A stretch of 64,000 bases of DNA from Microbispora triticiradicis. GTDB taxonomy: Bacteria > Actinomycetota > Actinomycetes > Streptosporangiales > Streptosporangiaceae. Below are positions 7,832 to 17,972 of the stretch, in pieces. Position numbers and translations under genes: made by a program. Numbering within the stretch: position 1 is the stretch's first letter; every line of letters starts with the position of its first letter. The notes under the pieces were generated by a model. It was given only the letters and a program-made list of their open reading frames with translations. It was not told where the DNA came from and did no database searches. Where the stretch lies: the NCBI GenBank assembly GCA_003260025.2, contig QFZU02000004.1, forward strand, positions 1 to 64,000, in the 5' to 3' direction.

Positions 7832-10363
7832 TCAGGATGTGGCGATCGCGGCGAGCACGTCGAGCCGGGCGGCGCGGCGGGCCGGCAGCAGCCCGGCCAC
7901 CAGCCCCGCGAGGGCGGCCACGGCCACGACGAGCAGGAGCCGGCCGACCGGCAGCGTGAGTGTGGCCTCGCTGGTGCGGCCCAGCGCGGCGACCGTACCG
8001 GCCGCGAAGGCGACACCCAGGGCGACGCCGGCGACGATCGCCAGCGCCGCGACGAGGACCGCCTCACCGCGGATCATCCAGCGCAGCTGGGCGCCGGTCA
8101 TGCCGACCGCCCGCAGCAGCCCGATCTCCCGGGTCCGCTCGATGATGGACAGGGCGAGCGTGTTGGTGATGCCCATCAGCGCGATGAGGACGGTGAGCAT
8201 CAGCAGCACGGTCACCAGACCGAGCACCTGGTCGATCATCAGAGTCCGCCCGGCCACCGCCGCCGCCTGGTCGCGCACCTGCGCGGTCGGCGCGTCCGCC
8301 AGGGCGCCGTCGATCGCCTTCCTCGCCTCGGTGTCGCTCACCCCGTCGGCGACCTTGACGAAGACGCTCGCGTCGACGTGCTCCTTGTAGTTCCGCTGGT
8401 AGGTGTCGAGCGAGACGATGTAGCTGGTGGACAGGGCCTGGGCGTCGCGGTCCCGCAGCAGCCCGACGACCCGGAGACGCTGCGTCCCCGTACGGGAGAA
8501 CGTCATGGCGATGCTGTCGCCGATCCTGAGGTTCCGCTCCTTGGCGACGTTCGCGGCCAGGACGATCCCGCCGCCGGCCAGGGCGTCCAGCCGTCCGGCG
8601 ACCATGTGCAGCGAGGTGACGCGGGGCAGCGTGACCGGGTCGACCGCCGTCAGCGCCTCGGTCGTCTGCCCGTCCTTCCAGTGCCCGTAACGGATCCGCG
8701 AGGCCACCGAGACCTGCGGCAACTCGCTGACGTGGTGGTAGGCGTGCTCGGGCAGGCCGCCGAGCATCTCGTTGCGCGCGCTCTCCACCACGTAGTCGGC
8801 GGTGACCGCCTCGGTGTACGACCGCGCGGCCGACTCCCTGATCGAGGCGCCCAGCACGGTCGTGAAGCTGATCAGCGCGAGGCCGAACGCCAGGGCCAGG
8901 GCGGTGGCGGAGGTACGCCGGGGCGCCCGCGCGGCGGACTCGCGGGCCAGCCGTCCGGGGACGCCGGTCACGACCAGCGGCCGTCCGAGCAGCCGGGCCA
9001 TGACCGGGGTGACCGCCGGCCCGAGCAGGGCCAGCCCCACGACGGCGCACACCGCCGCCTCGCCGAGCACGACGACCGAGCCGGGCCCAGCCAGGACGAT
9101 CGACAGCCCCGCCAGGCCGAGCGCGGTGAGGACCGCGCCGACCACGGTGCGGCCCCAGCCGGACCGCCCGGACACGCCGTCGACCGCCGTACGGCGCATC
9201 GCCTCGACCGGCGCCACCCTGGCGGCGCGGCGGGCCGGCCCCAGGGCCGACAGGACGGTGACGCCGACGCCGACCACCAGCGAGACGACCAGGGTCCGCG
9301 GAGTGACGTCGAGCCCGCCACCGGGCAGCGTCATCCCGAACGCTCCGGCGAGGCCGCGCAGTCCGCTCGCCACGGCGATGCCGAGACCGGTCCCCGCGAC
9401 GGAGGCGAGCACACCCACGAACAGCGCCTCGCCCAGCACCGAGCGCATGACCTGGGCGCCGGTCGCCCCGGCCGCGCGCAGCACGGCGAGCTCCCGGGTG
9501 CGCTGGGTGACGACGATCGAGAAGGTGTTGGCGATGAGGAACGCGCCGACGAGCAGTGCCGCCGCCGCGAGGGCCAGCAGCATCATCTGAAGGTAGGAGA
9601 CCTGGTTCTTCGCCGCGGCGGCGCTGCCGGCGGCGATGTCGCGGCTGGAGGAGACCTCGTACCGCGAGCCGAGCGCGGCGCTCACGGCGCCGCGCACCCG
9701 CTGGACGTCGGCGCCGTCGGCGGTGACGACGGCGACCTCGGAGACGTCCGTGCCGAGGGCGAGCAGACGCTGCGCGGCCGGCCGGGCCACCAGGGCCACC
9801 GTGCTGCCCGGCAGCCCGTCGGCCTTCGCGAACCCGGCCAGGCCCACGACGCGCAGCCGGGCCGTCCGCTCGGCCCGTACGGTGACCTCGGCGCCGAGGC
9901 CGATGCGGTGCTGCCGGGCGGTCGCGGCGTGGACCACGACCTCACCGTCGGCGGCCGGCGCGCGTCCGGAGCGCAGGGTGAACGGCCCGACCGGAGCGGG
10001 CTCCCAGGAGGCGAGCAGCGACGGCCCCGAGGGGACGATGGCCTTCCCCCCGGCTTCGAGCAGCCCCTGACCCCGTACGACGGGGGTGGCGGTGGCCACA
10101 CCGGGCACGGCCCTGATCCTGTCGACGATCTCGGCCGGCAGCGGGTCGCGTTCCACCTCCACCCCCATCGCCGAGTCGAACGCGACCGCCTCCCGGACGG
10201 TCAGGTCGACTCCCGCGGTGGCCGTACGGAGCAGGGCTCGCACAGGACCCGCACAGCGCCCGACCCAGGGCCGGGGCGACGACACTTCGCCGTCCCGGCC
10301 CTGTCGCATGGGCAGGGCGGCGCCGAGTGTCTTCGCCCGGCACCGGTTTCGCCTCTCCCCCAT
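7832..10363 (-). pseudogene. FtsX/MacB-type ABC transporter permease lacking its N-terminus
   Basis: The 843-codon frame is a two-module FtsX-family permease. It has periplasmic MacB-like domains (from LLRTATAGVDLTVRE, near codon 44), two four-helix FtsX cores and repeated NTFS…TRELAVLRAAGA and NTLALS…TREIGLLRAVGM signatures. Full-length relatives begin with a transmembrane helix and a TDT-like strand before this point. Here the first ~43 codons are unrelated, Arg-rich and lack a membrane helix, and no ribosome site precedes the ATG. The frame abuts the HNH pseudogene by three bases, and no ABC ATPase partner is nearby. I infer 5' truncation, so the gene is probably dead or exapted. Confidence 0.75.
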
Positions 10364-10366
10364 CGG

Positions 10367-12558
10367 CTACACCCGCAGTCGGGTGGTGCGGGGGTTGCGG
10401 TAGGTGAAGGCCCAGCGGTCGGCTCCAATCTTGCGGCGGGTGTAGCGGGCGGGGTGGCGGTAGCGGTCGCGGTTGTGGAACTGGCACGCCGGCCCGAGCA
10501 GCTTGAGGTCGGTCAAGCCGCCGCTGCTCCAGTTGTCGGCGTGGTCGATCTGGCACATCGTGGCGGGCAGCGGGCAGCCGTCCACCCAGCAGGTCGCATA
10601 CCGGGCGAAGACCGCCCGCTTCACCCCCACCCCCGCCCAGACGCCACCTCCCCGCCGGGCGCTGCCTCCCGACCAGGCCTCGCGTCCCACCCGGGCGTCT
10701 CCTCCCAGCCAGGCGCTACCCCCCAGCCGGGCGCTGCCTTCGGCCAACGCCCGGCCTCCCGGCCCGGGCGGCGCGTCTGAGCCCGCCCCCGGCCAGGCGT
10801 TGCCTCCCAGCCGGGCGCTGCCTTCCGCCAACGGCGGGGCGTCGGCCTCTGCCTCCGGCGCGCCGTTGCAAGCCGCCCTCGGCATCCCACGCTGCGCCTC
10901 GCCTGTCCAGGAGGCGTGCCGGTAGCCCTCCGCCGGGCAGTCACGGGCCGGGCAATCACTCCACTGCTCATCGGGGTCGGCGGCGGAGCGCTCGCTGTCG
11001 GCGTCCGCTGCGTCGGCGTCGGCGTCGGTGGCGTCGGCGTCGGCGTCGGTGGCGTCGGCGTCGGCGTCGGTGGCGTCGGCGCAGGTCGCGCAGGAGTCGA
11101 TGTCGAAGTCCTCAGCGGTCCAGGCGTCAGGCCCGGGGCCAGGGTCATCGCTCGGGTCTGGGTCTGAGAGGTCTGGGTCTGAGGGGCCGGTGCCCGAAGG
11201 GTCGGGACCAGGGTCGGGACCAGGGTCGGGACCAGGGCCTGGGTCGGTGTCTACCGAGTCGGTGGTGGGGTAGTCAGCTGAGGGGCCGGTGCCTGAAGGG
11301 CCGTTGGTGGGGTGGTCAGCTGAGGGGTTGTCGGCTCCGGGGTTGTCGGCTGGGGGGTCGTCGGGGAGGGATTCGGCGGTGACCAGCACCAGAAGCTCGG
11401 TTGCGATCTTGTTCTCCAGGAACGCGATGAACGCATCCGCGTTCCGCACACTCAGCGTGCGGTCATCCCCCTCGGCCTTCGGCTTGGCGTAGACGTCCAG
11501 CAGGTGCTGCAACCGCGCCGCGGCCTCGACCGGGAGGTAGAACTCTCCCTCCAGCCCGCCGTTACAACAGACGACCCAACTCCATGCCCATCGTCACCAA
11601 CCGGCCCGCGCCGGGGATGGTCATTCCGCCAGCGGATCGCAGCCACAACGTGGTTCCTCGCCTCCCCCGCCCGATGCACCCGGCCGACCCGGGCGGCCAA
11701 CGCCGAAGTGATCCGGTCGCGGGCCGCCAGCAACTCCTCCGCCTCGGCCAGACACACCTGCGCCGATTCGGGCGCCGGCGCGAGCGCCACTGCCCGGGCC
11801 GCCTCACCAACAACAGCCACCGCCACCCACGACGACGACCCACCAGCACCAGAAGCATCCCGGTCCGGGCCCGCATCGCTTCGGCCGGCGCCCTCGGCAC
11901 CGCCAGACACGCCACCGGACTCACCACCAGAAGCACCAGCGAAGGCACCGCCGGAAGCGCCGCTGTAGGCACCCGGGCACCCCCAGCGCCATCCCGGAGA
12001 AGCCGCGTCAGGAGAAGCACAACCAGGAGAAACACCGTCAGGAAAAGCACCGTCGGCGGCACCGCCAGCGGTGCGCGTGGCATCGGTGCCCGGGGCATCG
12101 GCGTCCGTGGCATCCGTGCGCGGAGCATCGGCGCTCAGGGCATCAGCACCGGCACCGGCAGGGCCAGGGGCGCTGCTGTCGGCATCTCCTGCGTGATGGA
12201 CAGGAGCAGCGGAACCGACCCTAGGGCCGGGGACGTTGGCATGGTCAGGAGCGCCATCAGGGGCGGAGCCACTCACGGTTTCGTCAGCGCTGGAGTCGCC
12301 AACGCTGAAGTCGTCAACGGCAGCGATACCGGCACGAGTCGTAAATGCTCGAACGAAGGGAAAAGTCGCCGGGATGCCGTGCCGGCTCACGTGCTCTCGT
12401 GCATCGGGATCGACGATCGGCACATATTCACGGGCAAGTGCGCCCTCGGACGACCAAAGGGGCGAGCCGGCGGTGAGCTGCTCCCACCAGTCGTCGCCGA
12501 TGTCGCCGCTGGCATTAGAACGCTGGGGGCGCTCAGGATCATCGTCGAACAGATCCAT
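10367..12558 (-). pseudogene. Decayed DUF222 / HNH endonuclease gene (13E12 repeat family)
   Basis: The start at 12558 (after GGGGAGG) leads into a frame with the DUF222 helix LAEAEELLAARDRIT…AARVGRVHRAGEA. Homology then moves to a second frame (WLRSAGGMTIPGAGRLVTM, near 11600-11660) and to a third (GLEGEFYLPVEAAARLQHLL, from about 11553). Two frame changes therefore interrupt it, and roughly 70-90 family residues seem deleted between the last two segments. The third frame runs to a good HNH domain (CWVDGCPLP, QIDHADNW, C-x-x-H-N) and stops at 10369-10367. The linker is bloated by Asp/Ala, Pro/Asp and Gly/Ala repeats. It sits exactly against the truncated permease. Confidence 0.8.
11011..11073. 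repeat. 21-bp tandem repeat, three perfect copies
   Basis: Three identical 21-bp units (11011-11031, 11032-11052, 11053-11073) encode the heptad DATDADA on the minus strand, inside the acidic linker of the HNH pseudogene. GGGTC/GGACCA repeats at 11150-11245 and ~30-bp CCCAGCCGGGCGCTGCC copies near 10720 and 10805 lie in the same linker. Confidence 0.85.
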
Positions 12559-12857
12559 CGCACCTCCCCGAGAAATTCGAAATCCTGTCTTAATTCTTCC
12601 ACGCCAACCGACCACGAACACCCCGGCACCGGGATTTGTTGGAGCTACAGGCGATGTTCCGACTAGCTGCATATGCGACATCTGCCGTGTTGCACCGTTT
12701 GAACAGAAAACAACCGCCGCAGAAGGCCTTGAACGGGGAACAGCAGGGCACTACCGCGACCACCGTGGCCGGGAGTGCGGGAGAAGAGCCTGCGGAGCCG
12801 GCAGCCGGCTTGGGCGACGCCTCGGAGGCCGGCCGGACATGATCTCCGGTCGAGGAC

Positions 12858-13550
12858 TCAGGGGATGGTGGCCAGAAGATCGGCCAGGGCTTGGATCGCT
12901 CTGGAGATCCCGGTGGCGGCGAGGCCAGCGCCCACGAGGCTGAGGCAGATGGACAGCACGCAGCCGCGGCCCCCACGCATCGGGCTGAGGATCGGTTTCT
13001 GCGGCTCTAGCCCGTACCAGAGGGACCGCGGCTCCAGGAGAAGGAACAGGATCGCGCCCACCTCACCCACCCAGAAGAGCCAGAACCAGGCCCATCTGTT
13101 GCCCCAGCGGGGCTGGCCCGCGCCGAGCATGGTGAGGAGAGTGGCTAGCCACGCGCCGCCGACGATCCAGGGCGCGCCGGGGAAGGGCACCTGGAAGGGC
13201 CATGTCGGATAGCGCGGGTTGTTCTGATTGCTGGTCCAGCGCCAGATGACCAACGGGTGCTGATCGGCGGCCTCGGACTCGCGCACGAGCTCACGGCGGA
13301 CGCGGGCCGCGTCCGTGACCCGATCGACGTCGTACCACAACCAAGGGCCGGTGGACCACCGTAACCGCACCGGATCGCCCTTGAAGAAGATCACGTACGT
13401 GACCTGATCCGCGCGCAGCGCCGTCTGGAACTCGGCGACCGTGCTCTCGCGCGGGAAAATGCTCAGAACCGTCAGAAAAGCGCCCCAGAGGAGGATGACA
13501 AGCAGCACGACACGTATCCACAGGGCCGCGATCCGAAAGGGAACCCGCAT
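12858..13550 (-). CDS. Four-helix membrane protein of unknown function
   Basis: The 230-residue protein starts at the ATG at 13550, preceded by GGAGAG ten bases upstream; a GTG nine codons earlier also overlaps that site. It has an N-terminal transmembrane helix (about residues 10-32) and an extracytoplasmic domain of ~100 residues rich in Trp and Arg. Three more helices follow around 130-150, 155-172 and 195-220. The topology resembles the DUF3592-like membrane proteins of actinobacteria, but no diagnostic motif was identified. It stands alone, downstream of the AI-2E gene on the same strand. Confidence 0.6.
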   Translation of the reverse strand: MRVPFRIAALWIRVVLLVILLWGAFLTVLSIFPRESTVAEFQTALRADQVTYVIFFKGDPVRLRWSTGPWLWYDVDRVTDAARVRRELVRESEAADQHPLVIWRWTSNQNNPRYPTWPFQVPFPGAPWIVGGAWLATLLTMLGAGQPRWGNRWAWFWLFWVGEVGAILFLLLEPRSLWYGLEPQKPILSPMRGGRGCVLSICLSLVGAGLAATGISRAIQALADLLATIP

Positions 13551-13889
13551 GGCCGGCGCTCTCTCCTGCGGATACACGTCCCTCCGATCGTCGAGGCCCG
13601 TACGGACGTCACTCCCGGACTACAGCGGCCAGGCTTCACCCGCCTCAAGGCGATGTCGGAGGGCGGCTATGGTGCTACGGCAACGGGCCGTTCGAGCGCC
13701 CGGCCGACGCGCCTTTCACAGACCCCGGCGCACAAACGCCGACGCACAAACGCCGCTACACGAGACGCCGACGCGCAGACACCGGTGAAAACCGCCGAGA
13801 GTGCCCATGCCGAAAGCGTACGTTCTCATCACCCGGAGCGCGTGCGCCGTTCGGAACAGATATGAACGCAGACAATCGGATAAGACTCG
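13551..13889. other. 339-base region without a supported gene
   Basis: A possible 70-codon frame on the plus strand (13653-13865) is very Arg/Thr/Ala-rich and lacks a family signature, so it is not annotated. The stretch holds two copies of CGCACAAACGCCG (13729-13741 and 13743-13755) plus diverged relatives. GC content falls towards 13860, near the end of the AI-2E gene. No clear promoter or terminator was seen. Confidence 0.5.
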
Positions 13890-15263
13890 CTACAGCCGAT
13901 CCTGGCGGGGCAGCACGACCTCGCGGGCGATCAGGAGCAGGGCGGCCGCCAGGGGGATCCCGAGCAGCGCTCCGACGATGCCGAGCAGGGCGCCGCCGAG
14001 CAGCGCCCCGAGGATGGTCGCCACGGGCGGTACGTCGACCGACGACTTGAACACCTTCGGCGAGATCCAGTAGTTCTCCACCTGCTGGTAGACGATGAAG
14101 AACACGGCGCAGGCGATGCCCACCTGGACCGACACGAGGAAGCCCACCCCGGAGGCCACCACCGCGCCGATGACCGCGCCGGCCAGCGGGATCAGGTCGG
14201 TGACCGCGACGAAGATGGCCAGCGCCAGCGCGTACGGCACCTTCATCATGGACAGGAACAGGAAGGTCACCACTCCGGCGATCAACGAGATGATCAGGTT
14301 TCCGGCGACGTAGCCGCCGATCTGGTTGATGATCTCGTCGCCGAGCAGCCGGACCCGCGTACGGCGCGAGCGCGGCACGAACCGGTAGGCCGTCTCCTTG
14401 ATGGAGTTGAGGGACCCGAGGAAGTAGAGCGTCAGCACGAGCACGGTGAACCCGCTGAACAGCGCACTGATCAGCACGCTCGCCACGCCGAGGAGGCCGC
14501 CGAACATCTGGGTGGCCAGCTTGTCGCCGGTCACGTACTGCTGGAGCTTGTCCAGAACCTGATAACGCTCGTCCACTGAGCGGATCAGCGGGTGGTTCTG
14601 CAGTTGCTGCACGTATTCCGGCAGGTGGCCGAAGAACCCGGACGTCTGCTCGGTCAGCGGCGGCACGACCGCGAGACCGAAGGCGACGAAGAACGCGATC
14701 ACCGATCCGAACACGATCGTGATCGCGACGCGGCGGGACAGGTTGCGGCGCTGGAGTGCCTCGACCGCGGGGTTGAGGCCGATGGCGAGGAACAACGACA
14801 CCACGATCAGCACGAGCGCCGAACCCGCGCTGGCGATCGTCTGGACCAGCAGCCACGCGGTGAGCACGCCGAGGGCCCCGGTCAGGCCGAACATGAACGG
14901 GTTGCTCCGCAGAGGGCGCCCCGGCATGCCGAACGGCCGGTCGAGGGGCGTCACCGCGACTCCGTCACCCGTGCCATCGCCCGTGCCATCGCCCGCGCCC
15001 CCACCCGTACCGCCGTCCGTGCCGACGCTTGTGCCGGCGCGCGTGTCCCGGCCCGTTTCGCCGCCGCCCACGCCGCCGCCCACGCCACCGGTGTCGGCAG
15101 CCGGCTCGGGCACCGGCCGCTCGGGGGACGGCCGGTCAGGAGACGTCGGAGAGTCGGCCGACTCCAGTGTCCCTTCACCCTGACCAGGGAGTGAGGGGAA
15201 GACGCTGGAGATGCCGTTGCCTGGGGAACGACCGGTGTCGGGCACGCCTCCCCTACTGCCCAA
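13890..15263 (-). CDS. AI-2E family (TqsA/PerM-like) membrane transporter
   Basis: The C-terminal ~340 residues are a typical AI-2E/PerM domain. A pair of N-terminal helices is followed by the conserved LFLAIGLNPAVEAL and RVAITIVF segments, a large periplasmic region, then helices with GALLGGALLGIVGALLGIP and IARE at the end. Family members export small molecules, such as autoinducer-2 or ions, by a carrier mechanism. The first ~110 residues are a disordered Pro/Gly/Asp-rich tail containing GDGTGDGTGDG encoded by short tandem repeats. The start is uncertain: the TTG at 15263 has no good ribosome site, and translation may begin further inside the tail. Confidence 0.85.
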   Translation of the reverse strand: MGSRGGVPDTGRSPGNGISSVFPSLPGQGEGTLESADSPTSPDRPSPERPVPEPAADTGGVGGGVGGGETGRDTRAGTSVGTDGGTGGGAGDGTGDGTGDGVAVTPLDRPFGMPGRPLRSNPFMFGLTGALGVLTAWLLVQTIASAGSALVLIVVSLFLAIGLNPAVEALQRRNLSRRVAITIVFGSVIAFFVAFGLAVVPPLTEQTSGFFGHLPEYVQQLQNHPLIRSVDERYQVLDKLQQYVTGDKLATQMFGGLLGVASVLISALFSGFTVLVLTLYFLGSLNSIKETAYRFVPRSRRTRVRLLGDEIINQIGGYVAGNLIISLIAGVVTFLFLSMMKVPYALALAIFVAVTDLIPLAGAVIGAVVASGVGFLVSVQVGIACAVFFIVYQQVENYWISPKVFKSSVDVPPVATILGALLGGALLGIVGALLGIPLAAALLLIAREVVLPRQDRL

Positions 15264-15318
15264 ACAATCTACGATTTATCGCGACAAATGCCGTGCAGTG
15301 CACCACCATCCCGACGCG

Positions 15319-16254
15319 TCAGGAACGGTCATTCGAGGGGTGGTCCGGTTCACGCATGGGGCTCGCCTCTCGCGCATGACGTTCGATCGCGCCGTTGATC
15401 TCCGCGCCGAACAGCACGACCAGCGAGGAGAGGTACAGCCAGAGCATGAGCACGACCACCGCCCCCAGAGCGCCGTACGTCTGGTCGAAGCGGCCGAAGC
15501 CGCTGACGAAGACCGACAGGCCCACCGAGACCAGCAACAGGGCCGGTACGGCGAGTCCCACTCCCCAGCCGACCGTGTGCCACCCAGGGCGCCGTCCGGG
15601 TTCCAGCCGGGCGCCGGGGACATACCGGTAGAGCAGCGCCAGCCCCGCACCGAAGAGCAGGACGAGCATCAACCAGCGCCCGGCCGAGACGGCGGCGCGG
15701 GCGGCCGCGCCGAGCCCCAGGTGCCCCAGCACCACCGGGAACGCGGCCACGAGCGCCAGCAGGACGGACGTCCCGGCGATGGCCGCGACCGTGAGCACCA
15801 GGGCCGTCAGCCGGGTACGGAGGAAGCCGCGCTCCCGCCGGCCACTGTAGACCGCGTCGACGGCCCGGACCAGCGCCTGGACGGCACGGGACGACGCCCA
15901 CAGCAGCGCGACGAGGCTGAGCGCCAGGGGCGCGCCGAAACCCTGGCGCCCGGCGCGCACCGCGTGGGTGAGCTGGGAGACGAGCAGCCGGCCGACGTCC
16001 GGGGGCAGCGGGCGGGTGAACGACGCCAGTTGCCCGGCCACCTGCCGGGGGTCGGCAACCAGCCCGTAGACCGCCACCACGACCATCAGGCTCGGGAAGA
16101 CTGACAACGTTCCCCAGAAGGCGATGCCCGCGGCCAGCAGAGACAGGCGCTCCCGGGACGCCTCCTCCCGCACCCGCCGGATGATCGCCCGCCACTCCTC
16201 GGCCGGAGGCCACGCCCGCGCCCACCCCGTGATCACGCCGTACCGGCGCCGCAT
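15319..16254 (-). CDS. YihY/BrkB-family inner membrane protein
   Basis: The 311-residue protein contains the family features: SLLAAGIAFWGTLSVFPSL near residues 38-56, six hydrophobic segments, LLWASSRAVQALVRAVDAVY in the middle, and GRFDQTYGALGAVVVLMLW with LFGAEINGA near the end. YihY/BrkB proteins were once thought to be RNase BN, and their role is still unsettled (membrane homeostasis or transport). The ATG directly follows the stop codon of the CBS-domain gene (TAGATG), so the two form an operon and may be co-translated. Confidence 0.88.
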   Translation of the reverse strand: MRRRYGVITGWARAWPPAEEWRAIIRRVREEASRERLSLLAAGIAFWGTLSVFPSLMVVVAVYGLVADPRQVAGQLASFTRPLPPDVGRLLVSQLTHAVRAGRQGFGAPLALSLVALLWASSRAVQALVRAVDAVYSGRRERGFLRTRLTALVLTVAAIAGTSVLLALVAAFPVVLGHLGLGAAARAAVSAGRWLMLVLLFGAGLALLYRYVPGARLEPGRRPGWHTVGWGVGLAVPALLLVSVGLSVFVSGFGRFDQTYGALGAVVVLMLWLYLSSLVVLFGAEINGAIERHAREASPMREPDHPSNDRS

Positions 16255-16689
16255 CTAGTCGCTCTGCCGCTGCGGTTCGCTGATCTCCTTGACCACGGGC
16301 GTGAGCAGGTCGGCGGTGAGCTGGTGCATCTGGAGGAGCAGGTCGTCGATGGTCAGCATGCCGACCACCCCCTCCTCCTCGTCCGCCACGGGCAGCCTGC
16401 GGAAGGAGTGGTGGCGGAAGGTGTCGAACGCCACCTCCACCTCGTCGCCGGGCCGCACCACGACGGGACGCTCCGACATCACCCGGCCGACGGGCGTGTC
16501 CGCGTCCTCCCCGCGGGCGAGTACGCGAAGGGTGAGGTCGCGGTCGGTCACGACGCCCGTGACGCCCTGCCCCTCCGAGACGACGACGCATCCGACGCCC
16601 GAGTAGTCCATGTGCCGCGCGACGTCCCGTACCGGGGTGACCGGCGGGACGACCACCACGGGCGTGGACATCACATCTCTGATCTTCAT
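16255..16689 (-). CDS. Tandem CBS-domain protein
   Basis: The 144-residue protein starts at an ATG preceded by a G-rich ribosome site. It consists of two CBS motifs: residues 7-60 (DVMSTPVVVVPP…GVVTDRDLTLRV) and 68-121 (VMSERPVVVRPGDEV…GMLTIDDLL). Such pairs form Bateman modules that bind adenine nucleotides and sense energy state; in actinobacteria they resemble hypoxia-response proteins. It is first in an operon with the BrkB-like gene, divergent from the FBP aldolase/phosphatase gene, and the two directions share a 142-base promoter region. Confidence 0.9.
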   Translation of the reverse strand: MKIRDVMSTPVVVVPPVTPVRDVARHMDYSGVGCVVVSEGQGVTGVVTDRDLTLRVLARGEDADTPVGRVMSERPVVVRPGDEVEVAFDTFRHHSFRRLPVADEEEGVVGMLTIDDLLLQMHQLTADLLTPVVKEISEPQRQSD

Positions 16690-16831
16690 GGCCGGCACTC
16701 CCCCCGCGCCCGCCCAGGGCCCTGTCCTCAGCCCACTCCTACCCGCCGTACAGAAGCCCCGCCCTATTTGTGACCTAGTGCTCTTTTTATTCCCGAAAAT
16801 ACAGAGAAGGATGTATTTGGAGGTGATGACC

Positions 16832-17956
16832 ATGATTACGCTGAGCGTCATCAAGGCCGACACCGGAGGCTTCGTCGGCCACTCCGCCGTGCACCCCCGA
16901 TTGACCGCCGAGGCCAGGCGGGAGATCGAGCGGGCCAAGTCATCGGGGCTGCTCGTCGACGGCCACGTCGAAAGCTGCGGCGATGACATCTCGCTCATCA
17001 TGACCCACACGTACGGCCCCGAGGCGGGGCTGATCCACTCCTTCGCCTGGGACACCTTCCAGGCGACCACCCACATCGCCAAGGATCTCGGCCTGTACGG
17101 CGCCGGGCAGGACCTGCTGTCGGACGCCTTCTCCGGCAACCTGCGCGGCATGGGCCCGGGCTACGCGGAGATGGAGTTCGAGGAGCGGCCGTCAGAACCC
17201 GTGCTGTGCTTCCTCGCGGACAAGACCGAGCCGGGCGCGTGGAACCTGCCGCTCTACAAGATGTTCGCCGACCCGTCCAACACCGCCGGCCTGGTGATCG
17301 ACGAGATGATGCACGCCGGGTTCGCGTTCGAGGTGTACGACCTGTGCGAGGACCGCCGCATCGTCTTCGACTGCCCGGCCGAGCTGTACGACATGCTCAT
17401 GTACATCGGCGCCCCGGCCCGCTACGTGGTCCACGGCGTACGGTCCAAGACGCTGGGCACGACCGCGGCGGCGACCAGCACCCAGCGGCTGTCGCTGATC
17501 GCCGGGAGGTACGTCGGCAAGGACGATCCGGTCATGATCGTACGCTGCCAGTCGGGCCTGCCGGCCGTCGGCGAGGCGCTGGAGCCGTTCGCCTTCGCGT
17601 ACTCGGTGGCGGGCTGCATGCGCGGCTCGCACCACGCTCCGATCATGCCGGTGCCCGTCGGGCAGGCGCACCCGTCCCGCTTCGACGGCCCGCCCCGGGT
17701 GGTCGCGCTGGGCTTCCAGATCAAGGACGGCAGGCTGGTCGGCCCGCGCGACATGTTCGACGACCCGGCCTTCGACGGCGCGCGCCGGCAGGCGACCGAG
17801 GTGATGGACTACCTGCGCCGCCACGGCCCCTTCGAGCCGCACCGGCTGCCGCTGGAAGACCTGGAATACACCACGATGGCCTCTCTCACCAGGCGCCTGT
17901 CGCACCGCTGGACGCCGATCACGACCGAGGTCGCCACACCGGCAGGATTGCGATGA
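16832..17956 (+). CDS. Bifunctional fructose-1,6-bisphosphate aldolase/phosphatase (class V, archaeal type)
   Basis: The 374-residue protein is closely similar over its whole length to archaeal FBP aldolase/phosphatase. It begins SVIKADTGGFVGHSAVHP and contains GDDISLIMTHT, LYGAGQDLLSDAFSGN, DKTEPGAWNLPLYKMFADP and RYVGKDDPVMIVR. Y227 and K230 match the aldolase Tyr/Schiff-base Lys pair, and D10, H17, D51, D52 and D130 are candidate Mg ligands. The enzyme condenses triose phosphates and dephosphorylates FBP to fructose-6-phosphate, so it is strictly gluconeogenic. The start at 16832 gives an eight-base spacer to GGAGG; an ATG six bases upstream is too close. Confidence 0.93.
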   Translation: MITLSVIKADTGGFVGHSAVHPRLTAEARREIERAKSSGLLVDGHVESCGDDISLIMTHTYGPEAGLIHSFAWDTFQATTHIAKDLGLYGAGQDLLSDAFSGNLRGMGPGYAEMEFEERPSEPVLCFLADKTEPGAWNLPLYKMFADPSNTAGLVIDEMMHAGFAFEVYDLCEDRRIVFDCPAELYDMLMYIGAPARYVVHGVRSKTLGTTAAATSTQRLSLIAGRYVGKDDPVMIVRCQSGLPAVGEALEPFAFAYSVAGCMRGSHHAPIMPVPVGQAHPSRFDGPPRVVALGFQIKDGRLVGPRDMFDDPAFDGARRQATEVMDYLRRHGPFEPHRLPLEDLEYTTMASLTRRLSHRWTPITTEVATPAGLR

Positions 17957-17972
17957 GAGGACTGTGATCAGG

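Noticed and set aside
7757-10780. A 1007-codon open frame on the plus strand opposite the permease
   Set aside because: It is antisense to a clear FtsX-type permease and composed of Arg/Gly/Asp/His-rich shadow sequence typical of high-GC DNA; no family motif or ribosome site.
11011-11073. Regular repeats that could suggest a CRISPR array
   Set aside because: The units are 21-bp head-to-tail copies without spacers, in frame with the HNH linker, so they are coding tandem repeats.
13653-13865. Possible 70-codon gene on the plus strand
   Set aside because: Composition is Arg/Thr/Ala low-complexity, it contains duplicated CGCACAAACGCCG units, has no family match and no clear ribosome site.
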